Under the pieces are notes generated by a model. The model saw only the letters and a program-made list of their open reading frames with translations. It did not search any database and was not told the origin of the DNA. This document shows positions 38,033-47,201 of a DNA stretch of 64,000 nucleotides, in pieces. Position 1 is the first letter of the stretch; each line of letters starts with the position of its first letter. Source of the DNA: Phycisphaerae bacterium (GTDB lineage Bacteria > Planctomycetota > Phycisphaerae > Phycisphaerales > UBA1924); assembly GCA_022180725.1 (NCBI GenBank), contig BQMO01000009.1:167322-231321 (forward strand). The letters are read 5' to 3'. Position numbers and translations under genes: made by a program.

Positions 38033-39535
38033 ATGAGTCACCAAGCCACGTGGACACCAAGGAAGGGAACCACGCTCAAGGTGTACGTGCAGGACATGGG
38101 CGGCGGCATCCTATGGGATGGCAGTACTCTCGCGGGCAAGATCCGATCCGTCTTTGCCGCCGTCGGGATTTCCTGCGGCAAGAATCTTGAGGTCACCGAC
38201 GCTTGGCCCGCCCGGAAACTCGTCGCGGCTGCTGATGAACTCGACCGCCGATTGGCGGATCTCAAGTGCACGACGAAGTGGATCATGTTCGAGGGGCCCG
38301 CCGCGGAGAATGAGATGTCGTGGTACGACATCCAGACCCGCGGCGCCGAGCCCGACATGGCCATCCACATGCGAACGGGCATCCATGTCGGATTCGTGAC
38401 GATGCACGACTACAGGCAGCATTCCGCACATGTCGTCAGCCAGGAGTTCGTGGACACGGTACGGAAGCACCAGTTCTGTGGATTGGAGTTCCTGCCGATT
38501 CCTCCGGAAAACGGCACGCGGCAGGACGGCTGGTGGGAGGTGTTCGCGACGCATCCACTCGGGCGCGGCATCGATCACCCAGTGCTGGATTCCGCCCGGG
38601 TTGATCGTTACGTTCGTTCGCTGGGCCGCACGGCCATGCACGCCCGCCGAGGCAAGGACGAGTCGGGCATGCACGGGGACCTTGTTGACATGGCGCGCCT
38701 CGGCGACCCGTGGATCGCGCGTCAGTTGACGAGCAGACGGTTCGTGATCAAGTCATCCACGCGGTACATCCGGGAGGAACTCCCGGCACGCGTTGATTTC
38801 GCGTATAAGCACCTCTCGCTCGGGATGAACCCCAGAGAGCGGCTTCTATTCCGTGATATCGTGTGCAGCCGCCGGGCCAAGGAGAGGCTCGTCGCGGCGG
38901 GCATGCTCAGGCCCGAGGACGTCGACACGGAGCGCGTGCGTCGTCAGAAGTTGATCGACGCACTCCCGCCTCGCGTGGTCATGTCCGCGGCGAAACGAAC
39001 CTCGCGGCGCCAGGTCCTGTCCAGGCTGCGGGCGCTCTGGGAGCATCCGTGTGGACGGTGGGGCGCCAGCGGTCCGATCGGAACACGTTCGCCCGTGGGG
39101 AAGGCAATCGCGGCGTCAAAGAAAGTTCCCGGCGCGTGGAAGGAGATCGCCCCGCAACTGCCGTTGATCATCGAGGACCCGGAATCCGCGACCATGGACC
39201 TCTGGCGCGCCGCGAAGCCCGACGTTTCCGGATGGGTCTTCGACCGTTCGGCGCGAGGCGACGATCCGGATACACCGACCAGGCACGACATCGAGATTGG
39301 CTCGACGATCTTCGGAGATTGGTACGGGGTACGCACGACGGACCGTGCGATGCCGGCGAACGCGAAAGTCCGGCTCTGGGATCATGAGACTGGCTCGATC
39401 AAGCGAGCATGGGAATCTGTAGAGCAGTTTGCTCTGTTCCTGATCGAGTTCATGGATACTGTAAACAAGCGGCATCGCGGGACTTGCCGTAGTAAACTAC
39501 GCCTTGAACGTCGGGATGACTCCGGCTCGACTTGA
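38033..39535 (+). CDS. Uncharacterised protein with SUKH-like C-terminal region
   Basis: 500 residues. I do not recognise the N-terminal 370 residues, which include VYVQDMGGGILWDG and RRFVIKSSTRYIREELP. The last 110 residues contain FGDWYGVRTTDR and VRLWDHETGSIKRAWESVEQFALFLIEFMD. These resemble the end of SMI1/KNR4 (SUKH) domains, which are often immunity proteins of polymorphic toxins. No adjacent toxin is evident. The gene has visibly lower GC than thiC and the UbiA-like gene on either side, suggesting recent acquisition. The SUKH reading is tentative. Confidence 0.6.
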   Translation: MSHQATWTPRKGTTLKVYVQDMGGGILWDGSTLAGKIRSVFAAVGISCGKNLEVTDAWPARKLVAAADELDRRLADLKCTTKWIMFEGPAAENEMSWYDIQTRGAEPDMAIHMRTGIHVGFVTMHDYRQHSAHVVSQEFVDTVRKHQFCGLEFLPIPPENGTRQDGWWEVFATHPLGRGIDHPVLDSARVDRYVRSLGRTAMHARRGKDESGMHGDLVDMARLGDPWIARQLTSRRFVIKSSTRYIREELPARVDFAYKHLSLGMNPRERLLFRDIVCSRRAKERLVAAGMLRPEDVDTERVRRQKLIDALPPRVVMSAAKRTSRRQVLSRLRALWEHPCGRWGASGPIGTRSPVGKAIAASKKVPGAWKEIAPQLPLIIEDPESATMDLWRAAKPDVSGWVFDRSARGDDPDTPTRHDIEIGSTIFGDWYGVRTTDRAMPANAKVRLWDHETGSIKRAWESVEQFALFLIEFMDTVNKRHRGTCRSKLRLERRDDSGST

Positions 39536-39585
39536 ATCCGGTAGGACGATGGACAAGTAACGCACCGGCATACGGAGACTTGCGC

Positions 39586-40032
39586 ATGGCACGAGCTGGC
39601 GTGGCGGCGGTCGAGATTTTGGGCGTGTATGCGCATAAGCCGCCCGTAAGCACAATCCGCCAGTACGCGAAGGTCCTCGTCGGCGGAACGCCGGCCTCGC
39701 GTCTGAAACGGGCACACCGCGAACTCTCTCGGGCCGTGCTGGTGGAGGCGCTGGTGCACCATCCGCGGAAGAACTTTGACTTCAAGTTTGGTCAGGGCGG
39801 CAAGGGCATAAACAGTTTCGGGTGGGACCCGCGCGAACTCACTCTGGACGGCCGGGCGATCATCGAGGGCGAAACGGACATGTCCAAGCCTTGCCTGCGC
39901 GTGGCGGTGTGGATCCACGCCTATTCGCCTCGGAAGGGCCTCAGGACCGAGTATGGGCGATTACCTCCGCGGCCGATCCTGCCCATGCCGGAGCGGCTGG
40001 CGCGACTGGTGCCGTACCGACCCGTAGATTAG
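39586..40032 (+). CDS. Small uncharacterised protein
   Basis: 148 residues from ATG 39586, which has GGAG eight bases upstream; the open frame extends to 39532. It is basic, with YAKVLVGGTPASRLKRAHREL and LVPYRPVD at the end, no signal peptide and no membrane segment. No family is recognised. It lies 50 bases after the SUKH-like gene, shares its lower GC and may belong to the same acquired unit. Confidence 0.5.
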   Translation: MARAGVAAVEILGVYAHKPPVSTIRQYAKVLVGGTPASRLKRAHRELSRAVLVEALVHHPRKNFDFKFGQGGKGINSFGWDPRELTLDGRAIIEGETDMSKPCLRVAVWIHAYSPRKGLRTEYGRLPPRPILPMPERLARLVPYRPVD

Positions 40033-40112
40033 AGACTCGACCCTGGAAATAGCCGATCTACGGTTGGGCGGCTATTTGGCCGCCGTTGACGCGCCGGAGT
40101 TGTTCGATCCCG

Positions 40113-41033
40113 ATGCCGCCCCTCGCCGCCCTTCTACGACTTGCCCGGCCCCACCAGTGGGCGAAGTCGGCGTTCGTGCTGATCGGGCCGCTCTTCGCGT
40201 ACGCGGACGGGAACATCAAGGACGCCGCGCTGCTCTGGTCCGCGGGGCTGGCCGCCGTGGCGTTCTCGCTGGCCAGCAGCGCGTGCTACGTCGTGAACGA
40301 CGTGCTGGACGCGCCGCAGGACCGGACACACCCTCGCAAGCGCCAACGGCCCGTGGCCAGCGGGGCCGTATCTCCGGGGCAGGCGATGACCTTCGCGCTG
40401 GTGCTCGTGGCGGGGGCCGCGGGGGCACTCTGGTTCGTTCAGGGCGAGTTTCGCCTGTGGGCCATGCTCGCCGTGCTGGTGTACATCGCGAACGTGACGG
40501 CGTACTCGTACTGGCTCAAGCACCGCGTGATCGCGGATGTGGTGTGCCTGTCGATGGGGTTCGTGCTGCGGGTGCTGGGCGGGTGCGCCGCCGTGGGTGT
40601 GTCGCCCACGACCTGGCTGCTCAACGTAACGTTCTTCCTGGCCATGTTCCTGGCGTTCGGGAAGCGCCTGGGCGAGCGGCGGAGCATGGGCGAGGATGCG
40701 GCGGTGGCGGCGCGGCGGGTGCAGGCCGGGTACACCGACGAGATGCTCCGCCTCGCGGTGGTGGTGACGGGCGTGGTGGCGCTGGTCGCCTACGCCGGGT
40801 ACGTCATCGTGCAGGAGAGCAAGTACACCTTCGGGTTCAACCTCTTGTGGGTGACGATCCTGCCCGCGACGTACGGGCTGCTGCGGTGCATCGTGCAGTT
40901 GGAGCGCGGAACGTACGACGACCCGACGGAACTGGCCGTGCACGATCGGCCATTCCAGACGGCCGCGGCGGTCTTTGCGCTGGTGCTGGGGGGGCTGGTC
41001 ATGCTGCACCACCTTGGGCGGCTGGGGGGGTAA
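40113..41033 (+). CDS. UbiA-family prenyl transferase (decaprenyl-phosphate phosphoribosyltransferase-like)
   Basis: 306 residues, nearly all in about eight or nine membrane helices. The Mg-binding motif is NDVLDAPQD (residues 62-70), followed by RTHPRKRQRPVASG. That is the pattern of the subgroup attaching phosphoribose to polyprenyl phosphate for cell-envelope sugars. The second conserved block is YWLKHRVIADVVCLSMGFVLR. The ATG at 40113 begins MPPLAALLRLARPHQWAKS, the normal start of this family. The exact substrate is inferred from the motif style only. Confidence 0.85.
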   Translation: MPPLAALLRLARPHQWAKSAFVLIGPLFAYADGNIKDAALLWSAGLAAVAFSLASSACYVVNDVLDAPQDRTHPRKRQRPVASGAVSPGQAMTFALVLVAGAAGALWFVQGEFRLWAMLAVLVYIANVTAYSYWLKHRVIADVVCLSMGFVLRVLGGCAAVGVSPTTWLLNVTFFLAMFLAFGKRLGERRSMGEDAAVAARRVQAGYTDEMLRLAVVVTGVVALVAYAGYVIVQESKYTFGFNLLWVTILPATYGLLRCIVQLERGTYDDPTELAVHDRPFQTAAAVFALVLGGLVMLHHLGRLGG

Positions 41034-41085
41034 CGGCAGCCCGGCCTCCGTTCAAACAACGCAATTCCGGCTGATCCGCGCGAAC

Positions 41086-41113
41086 TTGCCCGGGGCGGGG
41101 GGCGTGATATACT
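41086..41113 (+). promoter_or_regulatory. Promoter of the YceI-like gene
   Basis: TTGCCC at 41086 and TATACT at 41108-41113 (with TG upstream of it), 16 bases apart; the ATG follows 30 bases later. Confidence 0.55.
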
Positions 41114-41143
41114 TGTTGCAACAACCTTTTCAGGAGATTCCCC

Positions 41144-41767
41144 ATGAGTCATCGTTCTCGCGCGTGGATCACCGTTTCATCCTTGGTCCTGGCCGCCGGC
41201 GTGGGTGTCGGCGGGCTGGCGCTGCTGCCCGCCCCGGCACCCGCGCCCACTACCTCCGCCGCCGCGGGCGCGTGGACGGTGGACCCCGTGCACTCGTTCG
41301 TGGTCTTCAAGATCCGGCACAACGGGGCGGGCAACGCCTACGGCATGATCCACAACCCGGCGGGGACGTTCACGATCGACCCGGCGAAGCCCGAAGCCTC
41401 GTCGATCGAGGTGACGTTGCAGGCCGAGAAGGTGAGCACGGGCAACGACGGGCGCGACAAGCACATCCGCAACCCGGACTTCTTCAACGCGAAGGAGTAC
41501 CCGACGATGAAGTTCACGTCCACCGCGTTCAAGAGCGCGGGCGAGAACGCCTTTGACGTGACTGGGAACCTCACGTTCCTGGGGCAGACGCGCCCGATCA
41601 CGGCGCGGCTGGTGACGCTGGGCACGGGCCAGGGCCGGGGCGGGCCGGTGATGGGCGTGGAGGCGACCTTCACGATCAAGCGGTCGGACTTCGGGAACAA
41701 GACGATGATCGGCCCGCTGGGGGACGAGGTCGCGATCACCGTGGCCCTCGAGGCGGGGCAGCAGTAA
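41144..41767 (+). CDS. YceI-family periplasmic lipid-binding protein
   Basis: 207 residues with AGGAG seven bases before the ATG. Residues 1-30 form a signal peptide or anchor (VSSLVLAAGVGVGGLALL). The body is the YceI lipocalin-like barrel: WTVDPVHSFVVFKIRH, VSTGNDGRDKHIRNPDFFNAKEYPTMKF, VTGNLTFLGQTRPI and FTIKRSDFG. The family binds isoprenoid-type lipids, which would suit the neighbouring UbiA-like enzyme, but no direct link is shown. Confidence 0.93.
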   Translation: MSHRSRAWITVSSLVLAAGVGVGGLALLPAPAPAPTTSAAAGAWTVDPVHSFVVFKIRHNGAGNAYGMIHNPAGTFTIDPAKPEASSIEVTLQAEKVSTGNDGRDKHIRNPDFFNAKEYPTMKFTSTAFKSAGENAFDVTGNLTFLGQTRPITARLVTLGTGQGRGGPVMGVEATFTIKRSDFGNKTMIGPLGDEVAITVALEAGQQ

Positions 41768-41845
41768 ACCCCACCCTACCCCCACTGATCACATCGCGCG
41801 ACGAGGCGGAAGCCGGGCCGCGCGCTTTCCTTCGAGGGCGAACCC

Positions 41846-42724
41846 ATGGAATCACTCCCCCGTGCGTTGGTGCTGGGCGTCGCGGCGCCCGTGGTCGCGG
41901 CGACGGCGGCGCTGTGGGTGCTCTGGCGTCGCGATAGCATGGACCCGCGCGTCCGCGAGCGGTGGACGATCGTGGTGCTGGCGTTGATTTTCTCGGGCGC
42001 GTGGGTGGCGGGGTTCGGCGTGCCGTGGCCGGTGCGCAGCGGGCGCGATTGGATGCTGCCGATGACCCTTGGCGGGGCGGCCTTGGCGCTGCTCGGAACA
42101 TTTGCCGCTGGGCACGTGGCCATCGCCGCCGGGTGGGTCCTTCGCGCCGGAGTTCTCGTGGGCGGGATGTATCTGATTGCACGGACGCGGCTGGCGAGTG
42201 GGTGGGCACTGGGCGAGGCGCTGCCGTTGATGGCCGGGTTCGCGGCGGCGGGGTTGGCGGCGGGGTGGTCGCTCGGGCGAGCCGGACGCGAGGCGGGTGG
42301 GTTGACGCCGATATTGGCGGTGCTCGCGGTGTCGATGACGAGCGCGGTGGCGGCCCTGACGGGCAACATCACCCAGGCGATACAACCGGCCATTCTGTGC
42401 GCGGTCGTCGGGCCGGCGCTACTCGTGTCGGTGCGAAGGCCGGGCGTGGCGCTGGGAGACGGTGCGTCGTGGGGCGGGGCGTTTCTGGCGGGCGCGTGGT
42501 TCTCGACGAGCGCGCTGGGCGAAACGCCCTGGCTGCTCAACGCGTTGGCGGCGGGTTCGGTCGTGCTCGTGGGCGTCAGCGGGCTGGGCGCGATGGGGCG
42601 CCTGCGCGGCGTGAAGGCGTGGATCGTTCGGGGCGTCGTGGTGGGGACGCCGGGCGTGGCGGCGGTGGCGTGGGCGGGCTACCGCGTGTGGGAGGCGTCG
42701 CGGGACGCGGGGTACGACTACTGA
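41846..42724 (+). CDS. Integral membrane protein, unknown function
   Basis: 292 residues with about eight hydrophobic segments and no charged motif of note (VVLALIFSGAWVAGFG, LPLMAGFAAAGLAAGWSLG, AWIVRGVVVGTPGVAAVAWAG). It is rich in Ala, Gly and Val. It follows YceI by 78 bases and converges on the next gene with a seven-base overlap. No family is recognised. Confidence 0.68.
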   Translation: MESLPRALVLGVAAPVVAATAALWVLWRRDSMDPRVRERWTIVVLALIFSGAWVAGFGVPWPVRSGRDWMLPMTLGGAALALLGTFAAGHVAIAAGWVLRAGVLVGGMYLIARTRLASGWALGEALPLMAGFAAAGLAAGWSLGRAGREAGGLTPILAVLAVSMTSAVAALTGNITQAIQPAILCAVVGPALLVSVRRPGVALGDGASWGGAFLAGAWFSTSALGETPWLLNALAAGSVVLVGVSGLGAMGRLRGVKAWIVRGVVVGTPGVAAVAWAGYRVWEASRDAGYDY

Positions 42725-43476
42725 GTCATGGTGCGTCGGCGTCGGCAGGCGGCGAGTCCGGCAAGTGGTGCGAGCGCCAGCGCTGAGGGCGCGGGCACAG
42801 GCGTGTAGTCGATGATGACCTTGGGGCGTTGGGTGACGGTGCTGACCTCGCGCGAGGCGAATCGGCGCGTGGTCGTGGCGATGGCTTCATTGCCCTTGAG
42901 CAACCAGCCGAAGTTCGTACCGGGGTTGTTGACCCAGCCTTGCACGTCGGCAATGAGCGTGGGGGTGCTGGCCCAGGTGTAGGCCACGAGGGATTGACCG
43001 ATGGTCTGCGTCGCGCTGGGCGTGGGAACGAAGTCGCCCCCGGGGTTGTTCCAGAACATCATGTTGAAGAGCGTGTGCTCCCACGTGACGTCGCCGGCCT
43101 GCGCGAAGGAGCCTTGGCCGTTGGCGTTCCCGGCGTGACTGGGCCCTTCACTCCATCCGTTCGTGACGCGGAAGAGGGATATCTGCGTGGGCGCGGACCC
43201 CGAGTTGACCTTGGTCAGCGTCAGCACGACGCTCACGCTGTTGATGGTTGATCCCGCGGGAATGGACGAGACGTCGAACTGAACCAGCCCTCGTCGGGCA
43301 AAGCCGACGCCCGCGCCGATGTTGCCAGCGAAGAGGCCCAGCCCCGCGCCGTTGGCGATGGCCGAGTTCTCCTGGATGATCGTCGCGTCCTTGACCGGGT
43401 TCAAGGTGATGACCGTCCCGCTGGCGCCGAAGGCGGCCACACCCAACACCCACACGCCGAATGTCTTGCGCAGCAT
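42718..43476 (-). CDS. Secreted DNRLRE-domain protein with PEP-CTERM-like tail
   Basis: 252 residues. Signal peptide MLRKTFGVWVLGVAAFGASG, then a DNRLRE-type beta domain: LNPVKDATIIQENSAIANG, RRGLVQFDVSSIPAGSTINS, WNNPGGDF and VQGWVNNPGTNFGWLLKG. The C terminus VPAPSALALAPLAGLAACRRRR fits the PEP-CTERM pattern (Pro-rich start, hydrophobic helix, Arg cluster) recognised by exosortase. The start at 43476 gives the signal peptide; an upstream in-frame start would add 12 residues. The function is unknown. Confidence 0.8.
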   Translation of the reverse strand: MLRKTFGVWVLGVAAFGASGTVITLNPVKDATIIQENSAIANGAGLGLFAGNIGAGVGFARRGLVQFDVSSIPAGSTINSVSVVLTLTKVNSGSAPTQISLFRVTNGWSEGPSHAGNANGQGSFAQAGDVTWEHTLFNMMFWNNPGGDFVPTPSATQTIGQSLVAYTWASTPTLIADVQGWVNNPGTNFGWLLKGNEAIATTTRRFASREVSTVTQRPKVIIDYTPVPAPSALALAPLAGLAACRRRRTMTQ

Positions 43477-43847
43477 TGCACACCACTGCCCGAGCGGGCA
43501 GGCTCCACACACCCCACATGGAAACCTACATCACGGGGGGCAAAATGCCACCGGATTGGTGCTTTTTTTGTATCAAACCCCCCAGGTTCACCCGTGGATT
43601 GCGGTGGGATCGGTGGTCTTTCGGTCAATCCGCGCGCTCACCCCGGGCCGCAGACACGCGCCTGCCGCCTTGCACGGATCGGGGTGAGGGGAGATTGCCA
43701 CGACCCGCGTACGGGTGGGGGTTGCTGGAAGGTCGGCGCGATTGGCCGGGCATGGGGGAATGTCGCTCGGAGCAGCGGGCCTTGCAGGAATCCGCGTGTC
43801 GAATCGCGGGATTCGTAACAACGTGATGAGGTGGCGAACGCGCGGGA
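43477..43847. other. 371-base gene-free stretch
   Basis: No convincing coding frame. It contains an inverted repeat CTCACCCCG (43637-43645) and CGGGGTGAG (43680-43688), separated by 34 bases. It also contains a T7 run at 43562-43568 after a weak CACC/GGTG stem, which I do not consider a firm terminator. It may hold the promoter of the DNRLRE-protein gene. Confidence 0.5.
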
Positions 43848-45527
43848 TCACTCGCGGACGCGGATGACGACGAGGGTCATATCGTCGGGGCGGGCGGAGA
43901 GGCCGGCGAACTGGCGAACTTCCCACATGACCCGCTCGACAATTTGGCCTGCGGTAGCGGCGGGGTTCTCGATCAGCGCGTTGAGCACGGCCTGGCGGAC
44001 ACGATCCTTGCCGAATCGGCGGCCTTCGAAGTTGACGGCGTCGGTGAGGCCGTCGGTGTACGCGGCGATCACGTCCCGCGGACGGAGATCGAAGACGGCC
44101 CGCTGGTAGCGCTGGCTGGGGTCGATGCCCACGACCATGCCGCCGACCGAGAGTTCGTCGACGTCGGCGGGGGTCGGCGGGCGGTGCCTGGGGACGCGCA
44201 CGATGAGGGGCGGCTCGTGCCCGGCGGAGCAATACGTGAGGCGGAGTTTGGCGGGGTCGATGACGCCGTACCACAGGCTGGCGAACTCGTGGTCGCGCGT
44301 GTCCCGGCAGAGGGCGATGTTCACGCGGGCGACAATCTCGTCGAGGTCGTAGACCTCCTCGGCGTGGGCGCGGAGGCTGGCGCGGACACTGGCCATGAGC
44401 AGGGCGGCGGCGATGCCCTTGCCCACCACGTCGCCGATGGCGATCCCCAGGTGCCCGGAGAGGTCGAGCAGGTCGTAGAAGTCGCCCCCGAGTTCGAAAC
44501 TGGGGACGTAGCGGGCGGCCACGTCGAGCCGGGGGAGCGTGGGCATGCGCGCCGGGAGCATGCGGCGCTGCACGTCGGCGGCGAGTTGCAGCTGCCGCTG
44601 CACGCGCTGCTCTTCCTGCTCGAAGCGCAGAAGGCGCGATTGTTCGAGGGCGACGGCGGCCTGCTGGGCGAGCGAGGCGAGCAGCCGCTTGTCGGCCTCG
44701 TCGAACGACCGCGGGTCGCGGGCGTAGAGCCGGATCACCCCGAGCACGCGGTCCTTGAAGACCAGCCCGGCGTGGATCGTCGCCCGCAGCCCCTCGCGGC
44801 GGATCTCCTCGCGCAACTGCACGCGCTCGTCGCGCCACAGGTCTTCGGCGATGGGCATCTGCCCGGCGATCACGGCGCGGTCGAAGGCCCGGTCCTTCCC
44901 CAGCGAGTGGGGGTTCTCCAACCAGTCGCGCGACAGGCCCTTGCTGGCCTTGAGCAGCACGTCTTCCTCGAGCGGGGCGATGCCCCCGTCGGGATTCTCC
45001 TTGAAGAGGACGATCGAGCCGGCGTCGAGCTCGAGCACGTCGAGGGCGGATTCGAGCGCGACCTCGAGGACGCGCTCCGGCCCGGCGGCGCGGACCAGGA
45101 GCGAACTCATGCGGGCCAGGGCCGCGATCTCGCGGACGCGGTGCCGCAGCTCGGCTTCGTACTGCACGATCTCGCTCGTCGCGCGCGCGAGCAGCGAGAG
45201 CGCGCCCTCCAGCCGCTCGCGGGCGTCGGGCCCGATGGCGGGCTGTCCCTCGGCCAGGGTGAGCGAACCGATGCGCACGCCGCCCAGCAGAAGCGGGAAG
45301 CAGGCCACCGCGGGCGGACCCGGGGCCCGCGAGGCGTCCAGAAGATCCCACCCGCCTTCTCGCGGCACGATGATGTGACCGTCGGTATCGCGAAGGTCGA
45401 CGCGGACGCCGGTGAGACGCGAAAGTTCAGCGCACAACGCCGCGAGCGAGCCGTCGGTGAGAAACTGCACGATCGACGCGTGCTTGCCGGAGGACGGGGG
45501 CGCGGCGGACGAGGTGGCGGGGTTCAT
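43848..45527 (-). CDS. GAF-domain PP2C/SpoIIE-type serine phosphatase
   Basis: 559 residues. Residues 15-130 resemble a PocR-like sensory domain (LAALCAELSRLTGVRVDLRD, PAVACFPLLLGGVRIGSL). Residues 145-310 form a GAF domain (SMVL-like LDAGSIVLFKENPDGG, LRATIHAGLVFKDRVLGVI). A short coiled linker (QRVQRQLQLAADVQRRMLP) leads to the SpoIIE/RsbU phosphatase with GGDFYDLL, IGDVVGKGIAAALLMA, AGHEPPLIV, AAYTDGLTDAVN and RPDDMTLVVIR. Such enzymes dephosphorylate anti-sigma-factor antagonists in partner switching. It overlaps the upstream TPR gene by ATGA. Confidence 0.92.
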   Translation of the reverse strand: MNPATSSAAPPSSGKHASIVQFLTDGSLAALCAELSRLTGVRVDLRDTDGHIIVPREGGWDLLDASRAPGPPAVACFPLLLGGVRIGSLTLAEGQPAIGPDARERLEGALSLLARATSEIVQYEAELRHRVREIAALARMSSLLVRAAGPERVLEVALESALDVLELDAGSIVLFKENPDGGIAPLEEDVLLKASKGLSRDWLENPHSLGKDRAFDRAVIAGQMPIAEDLWRDERVQLREEIRREGLRATIHAGLVFKDRVLGVIRLYARDPRSFDEADKRLLASLAQQAAVALEQSRLLRFEQEEQRVQRQLQLAADVQRRMLPARMPTLPRLDVAARYVPSFELGGDFYDLLDLSGHLGIAIGDVVGKGIAAALLMASVRASLRAHAEEVYDLDEIVARVNIALCRDTRDHEFASLWYGVIDPAKLRLTYCSAGHEPPLIVRVPRHRPPTPADVDELSVGGMVVGIDPSQRYQRAVFDLRPRDVIAAYTDGLTDAVNFEGRRFGKDRVRQAVLNALIENPAATAGQIVERVMWEVRQFAGLSARPDDMTLVVIRVRE

Positions 45528-47140
45528 TTCGGGGCCGGCTCCGACGGCGCGGCGGGGGCCTTGGGCAGCGGCGTGCCCGTCCACGCGGCGCGGAGCAACG
45601 CCAGGAGCGGATCGGGCGAGGGGGTCGGCTCGCCGAGCAACTCGGCCTGGGCGAGGCGTTCGGATTCGAGCACGCGCAGACCCCGCTCAAGGGAGACCCG
45701 ATCGCTCGTCTGGTATCCGACGTACGCCAGCAGGAGGGCCGCCTCGGGGCTGGGGGGCTTGCGGCGCTGGGCGGAGGCGTCGAGCAGTTCGACCAGTTCG
45801 GCCTTAATGAACGACAGACGCTGGGCATCGGGCATGGTCGCGCCGGTGAATCGCACCGCGATGACTTCGGGATGCTGCTGATACAACTGGCGCATGTTCA
45901 TCGCCGCGGAGAGGTACAGCCCACCCCCGAGTTGCGCGTGCAACCGACCGATCATCGCCGTCACGTCGCCGGGTTTCATGGCCAAGGCGCGGGCGAAGCG
46001 CTCCTCCGCGTCGAAGTACTGGCGGGCGCCGATCATCTCTTCGCCCTCCTTTACATACGTGCTGAAGAGGTCCCCGGGGTTGGGGTTGGCTTGCAAGTAC
46101 GCGCGCACCTCGCCGCTGGCCTCACGGAAGGCCCGGAGAAGTTCCTCGTCCGTGGCCGAGAACCCGTCGCGCGGCGTGCTCGCGGGCTGGCCCGGCCGGG
46201 CGGGGGTCGCGGGGGCCAACTTGTCGCGCATAGCGCGGAGACTGGAATCCCACGCGGCGGCGGGGTCGGTCGTGGTGGATGGTGATTCACCGGGTGGGGT
46301 TTCGGGCGCTGGGGTTGTCGTCGCCGGCGTGATGCCGGGGGCCGGCTTGGCGCGAAGGCGCTCCATCAGTTCGTCGAACGCTGTCTTGGTCGGAGGCTGT
46401 TCAACCGGGGCCGTGCCGGCGGGGGTCGAGGCGGTTCCGCCCGCGGGCGTCGCGGCGGGGCCGGAGGTGACGCGGCGGTCTTCGGGTTCCACGTAGCGCC
46501 CGGTCATCATGTCGGGCACGAGGAGAGTGCTGCGGACGCCCAGCAGGCTCGAGGCCGTCACGCGTTCGACGCCCTCGCGCGTCTGCCGCACCCCGACGAC
46601 GGTCGGGCTGAGGCCCCGCACGGCGTTGAAGGCGGCGGTGCTGCGGAGCGTGCCGAGTTCGGGGGCGGTGGCGTCGGTCCCGCCGCGGTCGAAAATGGTT
46701 GAGGAATACACGGCCCGAGGGGCGGCCACGGGCGTGGGCGTGGCCCCGCCGGTCAGGCGCGAAACCACGCCGGGATCGCGCGTGTTGCCGGTGGTGAAGG
46801 CGTACTGGTACTGGATCGACTCGGTGCCGCGCAGGCCCACGCCCAGCCCGGCGCTGTAGGAATCGCGCCGAAAACGGAAGAGCGAGTCGGTGCCCAGGGC
46901 GGCGCGGAAGTCGTCGGCATCGGCGTAGGGGGAGGCGATCTGGAGGGAGCGCCCGCCGGGCGCATTGCCGGTGACCACGGCGTTGCGCAGACGCACTTCG
47001 CGAGCGAAGTCGACCGGGGCCTGGTCGCGGACCCCCGTGCGTTGCAAGCCGCGCCCGTCACCCAGGGCGTTCTGGGCAAGGGCGGGGAGGGCGAAGGCTG
47101 ATCCCGCGATTGACGCTAACACCCATCGTGCCCGTTCCAT
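45524..47140 (-). CDS. Secreted or periplasmic TPR protein
   Basis: 538 residues with GGAGGG six bases before ATG 47140. Signal peptide MERARWVLASIAGSAFALPALAQ. The N-terminal 230 residues look beta-rich and unclassified; a long Pro/Thr/Ala-rich linker runs about 230-350. The C-terminal part has TPR-like helices (RQYFDAEERFARALAMKPGD, LLAYVGYQTSDRVSLERGL). It shares a four-base overlap with the PP2C gene and is probably co-translated with it, so it may report an envelope state to the phosphatase, though that is only context. Confidence 0.75.
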   Translation of the reverse strand: MERARWVLASIAGSAFALPALAQNALGDGRGLQRTGVRDQAPVDFAREVRLRNAVVTGNAPGGRSLQIASPYADADDFRAALGTDSLFRFRRDSYSAGLGVGLRGTESIQYQYAFTTGNTRDPGVVSRLTGGATPTPVAAPRAVYSSTIFDRGGTDATAPELGTLRSTAAFNAVRGLSPTVVGVRQTREGVERVTASSLLGVRSTLLVPDMMTGRYVEPEDRRVTSGPAATPAGGTASTPAGTAPVEQPPTKTAFDELMERLRAKPAPGITPATTTPAPETPPGESPSTTTDPAAAWDSSLRAMRDKLAPATPARPGQPASTPRDGFSATDEELLRAFREASGEVRAYLQANPNPGDLFSTYVKEGEEMIGARQYFDAEERFARALAMKPGDVTAMIGRLHAQLGGGLYLSAAMNMRQLYQQHPEVIAVRFTGATMPDAQRLSFIKAELVELLDASAQRRKPPSPEAALLLAYVGYQTSDRVSLERGLRVLESERLAQAELLGEPTPSPDPLLALLRAAWTGTPLPKAPAAPSEPAPK

Positions 47141-47201
47141 GAGTCCCTCCATGGTTGCGGAATAGTAGGGTCCGCAATCGCCCGGCCCGATACGATGCGC
47201 C

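Noticed and set aside
43556..43568. T7 run after a possible stem, considered as a terminator
   Set aside because: The stem is only four pairs with mismatches, and no plus-strand gene ends just before it.
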